Source: Septoria linicola (Eukaryota; Ascomycota; Dothideomycetes; Mycosphaerellales; Mycosphaerellaceae). Taken from it: a stretch of DNA of 64,000 bases. Made by a program: the position numbers and the translations under genes. Position 1 is the first letter of the stretch. Each line of letters opens with the position of its first letter. The notes beneath the pieces are model-generated. The model was not told the DNA's origin and ran no database searches. It was given only the letters and a program-made list of their open reading frames with translations. Positions 41,866 through 51,806 of this stretch are shown here, in pieces. Location of the stretch: the NCBI GenBank assembly GCA_024114885.1, contig CP099418.1, forward strand, positions 5,084,001-5,148,000. The letters are read 5' to 3'.

Positions 41866-42756
41866 CGTGACGGCGAACGACGGCACCAATGCGTCGTGGC
41901 CGTATGTCAAGCAGAGAAGAGAGGCAAGTAGAGAATGTGGATTGTTTGTAGCGAGGGTTCTCACATGGACAGCAACAGCTGCAGACGCGAGCTCGGATTC
42001 TCGGCCCGGTCAGACGCGACTCTTTGCATATACACCTAAGTTACCGTCACTTCACTATGGACATTGTCTGCAAGCCACACGATATCATTAATGAGGTGAC
42101 GGTTCATCACGGTGTTGCGCTAATTGTCTACCCTTGAGAGATACTATACCATCCCAATCGCTAAAGTGCCAAATCTGTCGGTATACAGGGCAGAATGAGC
42201 AAGCGCGGCTATCAGTCGCGGATCCATTCATGGAGCTTGAGTATAAGTGGCGTCCGACATTAGAACGAGCTTTCGATCACTCGCGGACTGAAGTCGCGTG
42301 ATTGATGCTGGTCTCCGAGAGTGTTGGCGTGGAAGACGAAGTGCCCAAGGAGATGGAGTGGGTCGAGGATTGCGCTCCAAAACGTCTCCTTGTATTTCCG
42401 GGAACAGACTGTGAATAAGCCGACATCCTGCCCTTCCAAATGATCTTGTGTAAAATGTCCGCCAACAATGCATTCTGTTTTGCGCGGCAACGCTGCGGGA
42501 TGCGTAGACATGGCAAGGAGAGGAATGTTCGTGCATTTCGCGGCGAAGTATACATACCATGATTGTACCTACAACTTTCGGACCATCTGGCGGAATGGCC
42601 TGCAGCTCTCAAAGGGCTAAAATTGACTTCAATCTGCCGTCTAGGACGTGAGTTGCTCAGAGCGTGCCATTGATACTTGAGAGACATGCTAAGCAAAGTC
42701 CAGCTAAACTCATATCATCGACTTGCCTCCTACCACGCACAAAACGTCCAGCCATC
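41866..42756. other. Divergent promoter region, 891 nt
   Basis: It lies between the starts of NUP120 (minus) and the complex I PSST gene (plus) and must hold both promoters. No gene is supported. Confidence 0.4.
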
Positions 42757-43405
42757 ATGATCCAACATCGCTATATTGCAAGCATTACACATCGTCAGAG
42801 ACAGGCACCGAAGCCCGAACTGCCGACTAGACACACACCTAGCATATCCCTCTCTTCTCGAACCAGACCAATGGCCGTAGCTGAATGTGCCCTGTAAGTG
42901 TTCTCTCAACTCACGCCCACCACATTCACAAAGCTTCTAACAATAAGGCCAAAGAACGACCATCGACAAACTCATAGCATGGGCACGCAACGGTTCCGTC
43001 TGGCCCCTCACTTTCGCCCTCGCCTGCTGCGGCATCGAAATGATGCACGCCTCAATGCCACGATACGACCAAGATCGCCTAGGAATAATCTTCCGCGCGT
43101 CTCCACGACAAGCCGATATCATGATAGTAGCTGGGACCGTCTGCAATAAGATGGCGCCGTCCCTTCGACTGCTTTACGACCAGATGCCCGATCCGAAATG
43201 GGTGATTAGTATGGGGAGCTGTGCCAATGGTGGAGGATACTATCACTATAGCTATAGTGTTGTGCGAGGAGTCGATCGTATTGTTCCGGTGGATATTTAT
43301 GTGCCTGGCTGTCCACCGACCGCTGAAGCACTGTTGTATGGGATATTCCAATTGCAGAACAAGATCAGAAGGACGAAGACTACAAGGATGTGGTATCGCA
43401 AGTAA
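42757..43405 (+). CDS. NDUFS7: NADH:ubiquinone oxidoreductase PSST / 20 kDa subunit, mitochondrial
   Basis: Two exons (42757-42893 and 42955-43405) separated by a 61-nt intron encode 195 residues. The N terminus, MIQHRYIASITHRQRQ, is basic and suits a mitochondrial presequence. Motifs for iron-sulphur cluster N2 are intact: ALACCGIEMMH, GSCANGGGYYHYSYSV and VPGCPPTAEALLYG. This subunit lies at the ubiquinone site of complex I and passes electrons to quinone. The acceptor at 42954 (CCAAAG) is chosen over the earlier TAAG because it restores CALTTIDKLIAWARNGS, matching the family's ALTTLDxVxNWAR. The protein is slightly shorter than many fungal homologues because the leader is short. Its 3' end is convergent with RAD51, only 168 nt away. 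Confidence 0.92.
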
Positions 43406-43573
43406 AGTTTATCGACGAATATATCTACAGAAGGAAGAACCATCAACATCGTAAGCCATAATTGTATCATGCTTGTTAGTACCGCTCGCTTTCGTACCGC
43501 CCTGCTCAGTGACTTCTGCGTAGCGTCTCTTTTAATCAAAGAACAGATGCATCGCTCAATATACCGACCCTGA

Positions 43574-44671
43574 TCAATCTTTCTCAAGGTCTTTCGGCTG
43601 GGGATCGTTGATGCCAGCTTCGGTGATGGCAAACATGCAATCGCTCTCCGGTAGACAGGGTGAGTCGTAAATCTTGCATATACGAGTCTCACCTCTGCCC
43701 TTCTTCAATGACAGCCGCGTTGTCGATGCGTGAGCGATGATGTTGCCTCCGATTGGTTTCTTCGGATCTGGATTGAACATAGCCGAAGGACCACCATCGA
43801 CTTGAGCCACGACCTGATTCGTGATCACGACTGCGATACCAAACTCATCTGCGAGCCGCTGGAGCATCCGCATGAACTTGGCAAGATGTGTCTGACGGTT
43901 TGAGAGCTCGCCACGACCCATGAAGTCAGTTCGGTACAGCGAAGTGGCACTGTCCACGATCAACAGAGAGAATCTGGTCTCTGTCATCATCTGGGCTGCC
44001 TGGTTGAGCAATTGCAGCTGGTGATCTGAGTTGTATGCCCGAGCATAGGCGACGTTGTCGAGCACTTCTTCGCCCGATAGTCCATATCGATCCGCGACTG
44101 AAAGTAAGCGCACTGGTCGAAAGGTTCCCTCGGTATCGATGTATAGGCACTTGCCCTCTCCGCCACCCATGTCGAATGGTAATTGACAAGTCACTGCAAG
44201 TGTGTGACATATTTGACTTTTTCCTGTCCTGAACTCTCCGAACAGCTCCGTGATGCTCCCAGTTTCTATGCCACCTGCGAGCAATGTGTCCAGTTGTTTC
44301 GAGCCGGTTGTGATGGATATCAGCTCGGAGCGCCGGGCATGCATTTCAGTCGCAGTCGTGAAGCCCATAGGGACATGCTTCGCAGCTTCTGTCAGGATCT
44401 TCGTCGCCTTCTGTTCTGACACGCCCTTGATGGTCTCGAGTAGTTTCTTTGGACTAGCAGCGTGTTAGTCGCGAAGCTTCTCGAGAATCGCTTGCTAAAC
44501 GACTTACGTGTATGCCACAGCTTCTACCGTGTTGTACCCAGCATCTACGAAGAGTTGGATGTCTCGCTTCGTCAAGCCAGAGACACCTTCGAGCTGTGTC
44601 AGAGGCGTTGGTGCACCTGGCCCGCCAGCCATGCCATCTTCATAGCCTGACTGAGACTGTTCCTCGTCCAT
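43574..44671 (-). CDS. RAD51: DNA recombinase Rad51
   Basis: Two exons (44508-44671 and 43574-44453) with a 54-nt intron encode 347 residues, normal for Rad51. The N-terminal helix-hairpin-helix region is LTKRDIQLFVDAGYNTVEAV and LLETIKGVSEQKATKILTEA. Walker A is GEFRTGKSQ and Walker B is LLIVDSATSLYRTDF. The L1/L2 DNA-binding region follows in MGRGELSNRQTHLAKFMRML and QVVAQVDGGPSAMFNPDPKK. Rad51 forms filaments on single-stranded DNA in the nucleus and performs strand exchange in homologous recombination. The C terminus, AGINDPQPKDLEKD, is the usual acidic end. A cluster of MBF-like sites lies upstream (44803-44825), in line with cell-cycle or damage-linked expression. Confidence 0.97.
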
Positions 44672-45609
44672 TGTGTCGGTAGTGTATGTGAGTTTGAGGT
44701 GAGGTAGTGTACAAGTTGTGAAAGGGCGGGTCGTACGGAAGTGTAGAGTATTGAGACTGTTTAGTCTGGTGGCAAGAACTCCGATGGCGCCTGGCCTCGA
44801 AGACGCGATCTCGCGTTTCGCGTCCCACCTATTTCGCACAACATGGACACGACATCACGTGGGCGTTCGACGAAATTTACGCATCCGTTGCTTGATTGTT
44901 GCTTCGCCAACAAAAACCTTTCTATGTATGACTAAGACCCGATTGATTGTCAGGTCACCCTGAAGAGCATATCTTTCATGATCGCCCTGATCCAGGTTCA
45001 TGTTCAATGGACGAAGTCTATGACTCTCTCTTTCAGGCCATCAAAACTGGTGTCGATCGGCACAACGACATACCACAGTATACTGTTGCACGATCACCTA
45101 ACAAATCTAATTCAGCGTCTCCATAGGTCTTGTAACGGATCGGGCGGCACCTCTACTACAGAAACTGAGGACGATTTCTGTACGATCGATACTCACCTTA
45201 ATAATCCGTCCCGGATCTCAACAACTTCAGGACGCCTGCCAACAATTATAGATCCTCCAACTCGCAGACTAGTTGACCCCAACGCCTTAGCTGCCCTGTT
45301 GGATCAGCCTCGTTGCTTTCATCATACGCCTCTGTGAAGCACAGTGGTATGGCGATATCAACATGAACATGAGTAGTTGCTTGGCACCATTTGGGGGGTG
45401 AACTTGGCCGATGTCGCTGGGCAGGACCGCTCTCCCTGGCATATGTACAGCGCGTCAACCTGGATTGCAGCACACATAAATACTGTCGAACAGTCGTCAT
45501 GGCTCTTCGATGGCATTGCTCCAGAGCTCTGCATACCTGTGCTCGAAGCAGATATCTTGCAAGCGAACTACGAACATACAGCAGAATATCATTAATCAAG
45601 CCCATTGTC
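44672..45609. other. Divergent intergenic region, 938 nt
   Basis: It lies between the starts of RAD51 (minus) and the amidohydrolase gene (plus). Apart from the MBF-like cluster, no feature is supported; short frames lack domains. Confidence 0.4.
44803..44825 (-). promoter_or_regulatory. RAD51: Cluster of MluI-box/MBF-like sites upstream of RAD51
   Basis: Within 23 nt there are three CGCG cores (GACGCGA, TCGCGT, TTCGCGTC), about 130-155 nt before the RAD51 ATG. In yeasts, ACGCGN elements bound by MBF drive G1/S genes such as recombination and replication genes. The link here is inferred from motif and position. Confidence 0.4.
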
Positions 45610-46554
45610 ATGGCACGCACATACTCAAGCACATCATCAATGATCAAGCAATTAGCTTCACGTATTCCAAGAGGAACATGGGACACTCATATGTAGGTCT
45701 CAAGCTCTGTCAGCTCGTCCCCACGAACTCACAGCCCAAGGCATGTAGTCGACCCAATCGCCTTTCCGCTGGACAAGAAAGCGCAATATCAGCCTGCTGC
45801 CCACTCTTTGCAGCAGGCCGACAGCTTTCTCGGAGAACTGGGCATAGAGAACATGGTGATCGTCCAGCCTAGCATTTATGGCAACGACAACAGCTGCACG
45901 CTATCTGGCCTACGAGAGCTGAGCCCGAAGCGAGGTCGAGCGGTTGTGCAGTTCGAACCAGCTTCAACGTCTCGAGCTCAGCTGCAAGAATGGCACGATC
46001 TCGGAGCACGGGGCGTGCGCCTCAACTTCAAGAGCGTAGGCGCGAGCCCAACAAGCGCTGAGCTTGAGGAGAGCCTGCGAGCATATGCAGAGGCTATCAG
46101 ACCCTTTGGTTGGCCACTGGAGCTGTACATCGGAATGGAGAATGTTCCGTTACTAGAAAGCTTTGTGATCAATTTGGGAGTCAAAGTCATTATTGCTCAC
46201 TACGGACATCCTTCCAACGACGTTCTGGCCACGGCGACCACGGCGCATGAAGTTCCTGGATTCGATGCGCTGAAAAGATTGCTGAAGGGCGGCAACGTGT
46301 GGGTGAAGCTTTCTGCTGGATATCGTCTATCTCGAGACGCAAAAAGCCCACTAGTGGAGTCTCTATGCCGGGAGATATTGAGAGCACGAGCTGATCGCTG
46401 TCTATTCGCAACGGACTGGCCGCACACGCGATTCGATGGCATTGATGTTGCACCTTTCATCGAGAACGTCTTAGACTGCATAGAAGAGGAAGGAGTCAGT
46501 CTTTCGCAAGTGTTGGTCGATAATGCTCGCGAGGTGTTTGACGTAGCAGAATAG
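45610..46554 (+). CDS. Amidohydrolase-2 family metal-dependent hydrolase (LigI/PDC-lactonase-like)
   Basis: Two exons (45610-45692 and 45741-46554) encode 298 residues. With the acceptor at 45740 the frame reads GTWDTHMHVVDPIAFPLD, giving the HxH metal-binding motif of the amidohydrolase TIM barrel. A second acceptor 6 nt upstream (45734) would give THIPRHVVD and lose that motif. Further family marks are MVIVQPSIYGNDNS, VRLNFKSVG, KVIIAHYGHPS, VWVKLSAGYR and CLFATDWPHTRFDG with the catalytic Asp. Closest relatives in memory are 2-pyrone-4,6-dicarboxylate lactonase (LigI) and similar fungal hydrolases, which open cyclic esters of aromatic breakdown. The exact substrate is not known. The N-terminal leader MARTYSSTSSMIKQLASRIP could be a mitochondrial presequence. 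Confidence 0.85.
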
Positions 46555-46735
46555 TAGAGTAAAGTCCAGACGATGTTCTCGTAGATTCGCAATGCGCCAC
46601 TCACGCCTCCGACAAGCTCCGTTGGTCGGCTTTCAAAAAGTTGCCCTGGCTCATCGTCAATCATTAGTTCTAAACACAGCACGAGACCATCTTCTTTGCC
46701 ATCTCTACGCATCTCACACGCCAGCACCATACATC

Positions 46736-47579
46736 ATGCTGCAACAAAGAATAACGCGATCGCTTCAGACACTTTCGCGCCAACCACAAACGCTTCGGGC
46801 AGCCAGGACGACATCGACATCGCCGTTCTCCGCATATAGACCAGCATCGCAGAATCTCGCCGCACGAAGATGGTATTCATCAGCCAAGGAAGAGTCGGAT
46901 AAGAAGCAGGAAGATATTCTGAAGAATGAGGGAAAAGGCACACAAGACACTGCAAAGGAGGGCGCTGCGAAAGAGGCAGAGAACCCATTGCAGAAGGAAG
47001 TCGAAGCCCTGAAGAAGGAAAGCTTAGAAGCGACTGTGAGTGGTTAGAAGACATCGGTGATGAGCGCAGATGCTGATGGAAATCACAGGACAAACTCAAG
47101 CGGCAAATCGCAGAATACCGCAACCTGCAGGAACAAACCAAACGCGAGGTCAAAGCCGCAAAGGACTTTGCGCTGCAACGATTCGCCAAAGACCTGCTCG
47201 ACAGCGTCGACAACCTCGATCGCGCATTACAAAATGTGCCCAAGGAGAAGCTCACAGACGCGAACCCGGATCTCGTCAACTTGCATAGTGGGCTGAAGAT
47301 GACGGATGAGATTCTGGTCAACACGCTGAAGAAGCACGGCATGGAGAGAATCGACCCGAGCGCAGAGGGAGAAGCTTTCAACCCGAACTTGCACGAGGCG
47401 ACGTTTCAAGCGCCTCAGCCAGACAAGAAGGATGGAACCGTCTTTTTCACGCAGCAGAAGGGTTTCTTGTACAATGGCAGAGTGCTGAGGGTAAGTTCTA
47501 CACACCATACTTGCATCTCCGCTGCGGATACTAACTCGTTTACCAGGCGGCCAAGGTCGGCGTTGTGAGGAACTCATAG
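46736..47579 (+). CDS. MGE1: Mitochondrial GrpE homologue Mge1
   Basis: Three exons (46736-47035, 47089-47490, 47547-47579) with introns of 53 and 56 nt encode 244 residues. The leader, MLQQRITRSLQTLSRQPQTL with SAYRPASQNLAARRWYSS, is an Arg/Ser-rich presequence. Then comes the GrpE long helix (KLKRQIAEYRNLQEQTKREV, KAAKDFALQRFAKDLLDSVD) and the beta domain (NPNLHEATFQAPQPDKKDGT, FLYNGRVLRAAKVGVV). Mge1 is the nucleotide-exchange factor of matrix Hsp70 (Ssc1) in protein import and folding. The last exon is only 33 nt and completes the conserved RAAKVGV ending. It follows the amidohydrolase gene on the same strand after about 180 nt. Confidence 0.95.
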
Positions 47580-47898
47580 AGATGCCCACTTCCGTGGCTG
47601 TAAAGACTACCGCTGTATAATCTCCTCTTCGGGCTGCGCGCATGTTAGCCAGCGCAGGTGACAGGAAAAATGTACCAAAAGTGTATAAAACGCAAACGTC
47701 AAAAGAACTGTTGATGAGAGTCGTAGAGAAGCTGCTCTATCATCAAAAAGTCATCATATTCCAATCGTCATCCATGTCTCATGCCTGATGCTATCCAATA
47801 GCGATGACCTGGGTATCGTAGGGAAATCGTTAAGAACCATCATCACGTCTTCTTCCCAGCCAGCAGCAGACGGACGACCAAATAGTCAGTCAATAGTC
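47580..47898. other. Intergenic, 319 nt between convergent genes
   Basis: 3' regions of MGE1 and the HbrB-type gene. Nothing else recognised. Confidence 0.4.
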
Positions 47899-50447
47899 CT
47901 ACGCACCAACCAAGCCAATCCCGCCCACGCGACCAGCTTTTATCCCAACCCACCCTCGTCTATCTCTGCCGGTACGTCCTCTCCCAAGCCAGTTATATTT
48001 CAGCGCATTCGTAAGACGCTCGATATTCCCTTGCGCCACATCTCCAGTCTGGCAGGATGCCAGCACATACAAGCATTGCAACATTCTCGCGACAGTCTCG
48101 GTGATTTTCGCAGGATCTGCCAGTGTTGCCACTGGTGAAGGCAACGGCTGTGGTTGACTAGTGGCGCTAAATGAGCCTGGCCCTCCTAGCGAAGGAGAGT
48201 TGAGATGTGGCATATTCGTGCCGAAGCTGCCTGCGGAGGTATTCGATGTTGCTCTGCTGCGACCTGCAAGACTCATAGCTCCACCAGAGGAATTGCTCGC
48301 GGCATCGAGTAATGTGGAAGCTTGCGAGTTATAGCTACTGAGCCTGGGGCTAAGACTTCCAGCTGTTCCAGGTCGTTCGGCTCCTGGGGCGGCAGGATCG
48401 CTGCGAGCATGCTCTCTTCCTTTGCCTAAAGGCTCGGGTGAGACCCGAGCATTGATGTTGTCCAGTGATAGCCGACTAAATATGCTCATCAGACTTTCAT
48501 GTCTCGGTATGATGACCTCGTCTCGGAATGCAATAAGCGTGATGCGGCGGACTTCGAGCTCATCGTGCATACTCGCCGGCCTGATCGTACCACCTGCTGA
48601 CGTCGGTCGATCGTCCGACTTCAGTGCTTCTGGTATAGCACCCCAGAAATCCTGAGCCTCGCGTGCAGACATGAGACTGCCCCGACCTTTGAACTCTAGT
48701 TCCAAAGGTAAGAAGACCGCTTGGAGGAATGGCAAGATAGCTCCGTAAACGCCAATCCACATCTCGACTAGATTCGTCACCAATCTGTCGTCGGGAACTC
48801 CTCTCAGTGTTTGTGCCAAAGAGCTGAAGCCCGTCTGCAGTAACTCACGCACGTCCTCAACCAGGACAATCGGCGAGCGGCGTTGGATGCACCGGCGTAC
48901 GTGCACACTCACTAGAGCGTTGAAGTCTTCGATAGGTGTTCTTAGATTCTCTCCGGAGAACAAATTCAGCAGGCGCGCCTTAAGCAGAGGCCAAGCATCG
49001 TCTGGTCCAATTCCTGGCAAACCCATCTGCGCGCCTATGTTGCTGAAAGCCTGTGCTGTGACTGGTGGAGCAGATTCCGATGGAAAGGCAAATATGCTTG
49101 CGCTACTTGACGGAGGGCCTGCGAAGTTGTTCTCGAAACTGCTAGGCCCGAGAAACTGGTCACTAGCCCCAGGTGCGGACGTATTCGATGTGATAGGCGT
49201 CAGCTCCAACTTTGCCGCAGCAGCAGCAGCCTTTTCCTCCTTCTTCTTGTCTCGTAGCGCCCGACCTCCATGGCGCAGATCAAAGCCAGACATAGACTTA
49301 GCGAATGTACCCGGACCAGGAGAGTCTGGTTGAAATGAGTACAGTGGTTGAGGCTTCTCAGGATTGGTCGCTTGCGAATTTGAATGTGCAGAAGATAATG
49401 GTAGTTGCCCAGGCTCATCGCGCAATTTGTTTTTCTGCCGCGACAAGAAATGATGTTTTTTTCCTTGTCTTTTTCGGATATGATGGGTACTAGCGTTGAT
49501 GTGGAAGCGTTCGCAGAAGAGTAGAGAGAGCTCACACTCGATGCAGGATCAAACAGAGATGTCGTCGAAGCGTTTGCGAATCCACTACGAAGGAATGTAG
49601 CTGTCGATGGGGTCTTTCCAGGTGATGGCATAGCGGGCGGTAATTTGCTGTCCTTTTCTTTGGACAGTACGATATTCTTCGGCTTCGCGAACAGTTTCAT
49701 CCGCGAAGTTTTCGACTTTGGTTCCTTGTCTGGTACCGGACCCAAATTCATAGTGTTTGCAGGCGGTGGAAGACCTGGTGATGGTAGAGGGCTCCTGGCA
49801 TTTGGAAACGCCACGTTGGCTGCCGTAGTGGCGGCTAATTTACTGCCTCCCACTGAGCCATTGATATATCCAAGATTAGCTGTTGAAGACGTCGGATTTA
49901 AAGGACTTTGGTCATGACTAGGCCGCCGACTTCCAGGCGGTCCAGCAGTATTGATAGGCGTCAAGCCTGGATAAGAGCGCTTCCTCTCGAATTGTGAGGG
50001 TGGAGGCGATACTCGATGTGAATATGCAGCCTGCGCCGCAATTTGCGAAGCAGTCAGACCATTACTGTTAGAGCTCGCATGTGGTAGGGAAGGCTCGAAA
50101 AATCCTTGGCTATGCTGTCGAGCGCGATGTCCTAACTGCTGGCCAGGCATTGGAGAAGTCGTTCGGTAACCATCGAGCGAGCCACGCGCCGTATGACGAG
50201 GCACCGTCTGAATACTGATTGCGCTCTGCGCTGGTCCTGGTCCTCCAGCGGTCGATGGCCTGCCGGTAGGTTGCTGAACCAGATATGGTGAGCGCTTCGG
50301 AGGTATAGTCGCTTCCACTGAGTCGACCGTGGCAGTAGACATACTACTCTCGCTGCGAAGTGAATTTTGAGACAACGATGATTGTGCTCGCTGACCAGAC
50401 GGCGAGCGCGGCCGTGGTGGTGGCCGTAAAGGCAAATGATTGCTCAT
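47899..50447 (-). CDS. TORC2 subunit of HbrB/Bit61/PRR5 type, reading frame broken at a slippery A-run
   Basis: The frame from 50447 encodes a Ser/Pro-rich N terminus and reaches SEKDKEKN (codons 324-331). In zero frame it then runs into unrelated sequence and stops at 49200. The -1 frame from 49455 continues HHFLSRQKNKLRDEPGQLPL, then MSGFDLRHGGRALRDKKKEE and the HbrB domain: AWPLLKARLLNLFSGENLRT, LLQTGFSSLAQTLRGVPDDR, MWIGVYGAILPFLQAVFLPL and RITLIAFRDEVIIPRHESLM. It ends at 47899. A -1 shift would give about 849 residues. Family members are continuous across this point as I recall them. The join sits on A_AAA_AAC followed by a possible stem (see findings), or an A is missing from the run. 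TORC2 controls actin, sphingolipid and AGC-kinase signalling at the plasma membrane. Confidence 0.8.
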
Positions 50448-50793
50448 GCTTGTGTGTTACACTCGTCGCAAAGCGCGTGTCATGTCCGGGCGAACATAGC
50501 GCGTGTGTGCGCGTGTGATTACCGAATGGCTTCTCCTAGAAATACCGTCTCTTCACAGGTACGATGTCAGTGCTAACGAGCGCCTTGAGGATTTATAGTT
50601 ATGTCGCAATGCTTCAGAGTGGTTCATGATGACTTGAAGTGGAGCTGTCCCCACGCTAGTCTGAGGTTGTTTGCCTGAAGATGCCTTATTTACGAGAATA
50701 AAAACACATGGATCGTGCCTTTGATAGAATGAGTATCGAGATGCAATCTAACAGCAAACACATCGTAAACATGTATAGATCTCTGGTTATCAT
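50448..50793. other. Intergenic, 346 nt
   Basis: Promoter of the HbrB-type gene and 3' region of the small membrane-protein gene. No gene seen. Confidence 0.4.
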
Positions 50794-51370
50794 CTATGCT
50801 CCCACCCAGAATGACTGACTAGTGCCTTCGGCAAAGCACCATAACGCTGGAAGATCGATGAGCAGCAGGCGAGCTGTGTGTAAAGTCAACCAGGTCTGCA
50901 TCTCCTCTCTGTTTGCCTCTGCTGCTGCCTCTTCCGTCTTTGCGCTCGCCTGAGCAGAGATGATCCTCTGCACTGGTGCGGCCAATAGTGGTATCACGGC
51001 AAGATGTCCAGCTGCAAGCACGCTTCCGGCGATGTACCATTTGGACACATCGGCAGTTTCCAGGGTAGCATGATTGCGCAGCCATCTTGACACCAAAGCT
51101 CCACCGAGTGTTGATGATAGGGCGAGAGTCGCGATGAGGGCTCGGCCAGACTTGACCTATTGATCGTGTCAATCATGCACACAGACGTGATACGAGATCT
51201 CATGTCCGTACCATTGATTCCCAGAACTGCGAAAGCGGCTTTCCTGCGATAGCAGAGTTTGGCTGCGAGAAAGATAAAAACACCGGATACTGGTAGAGCG
51301 CAAGGCCGACAGTTGCTGCAGAGGTGCAGAGTGGCAATACGAGGCCTACATGACCGCTTTGGGGTGCCAT
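50794..51370 (-). CDS. Small integral membrane protein, DUF1772-like
   Basis: Two exons (51212-51370 and 50794-51156) with a 55-nt intron encode 173 residues. Hydrophobic segments are GLVLPLCTSAATVGLALYQY, GRALIATLALSSTLGGALVS, YIAGSVLAAGHLAVIPLLAA and a last one around LLLIDLPALWCFA, so about four membrane spans. Size, topology and the late WLTLHTARLLLIDLPALW stretch resemble DUF1772 proteins, a family that includes anthrone oxygenases of fungal polyketide pathways. However, no polyketide synthase is nearby, so that role should not be assumed. It is 436 nt downstream of the SEC61 gene, on the same strand. Confidence 0.65.
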
Positions 51371-51806
51371 TTTGATTTCAGGTTGGCAGTGTATGAATGA
51401 TGGAAACGTAGATGAGTGCTACAGCAGGACAGAGTCGAGGGGAGACGGAAGGAGTTCCTTTTCTACCTTGAATGCTTCGACGCGTGAGACGTGAGGGGTG
51501 TTACAGGCACGCTCAGCACGAGCTTGCTTCCCAGTTGGCCTGCGAGATGGTGATGCACAAGACTGCTGACCATTGCGGTAACTGACAGTCATGCGTGCGG
51601 GGAAAGTTGGCTGCACGAAACAGCGGCTAGAGCAGCAGGAGCTCACTTCGAAGGAAGTGCGGGACGCTGTATGCAGGAGGCAGAGCTTCGAGAGCTGCAT
51701 CCGGAGTGGTCATGTTCATTCAATCAAATCTCATGTATGGATTCTGTCTCTGTTACGCTATGCTCTGCACAAGATGATTCTCACCTTCAACTTGAGTACT
51801 TTTCTT
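51371..51806. other. Intergenic, 436 nt
   Basis: Promoter of the small membrane-protein gene and 3' region of SEC61. No gene seen. Confidence 0.4.

Noticed and set aside
41318..42091. Plus-strand open frame of 257 codons
   Set aside because: Mostly antisense to NUP120, Ser/Arg/Thr-rich by reversed codon composition, no domain.
49440..49600. An intron explaining the frame change in the HbrB-type gene
   Set aside because: The GTGAGC donor with the CGCTAG acceptor (about 49543 to 49500) does not give the required phase. A GTTTGA donor slightly upstream would, but it is a poor donor and removes coding-like sequence (SSVSSLYSSANASTST).
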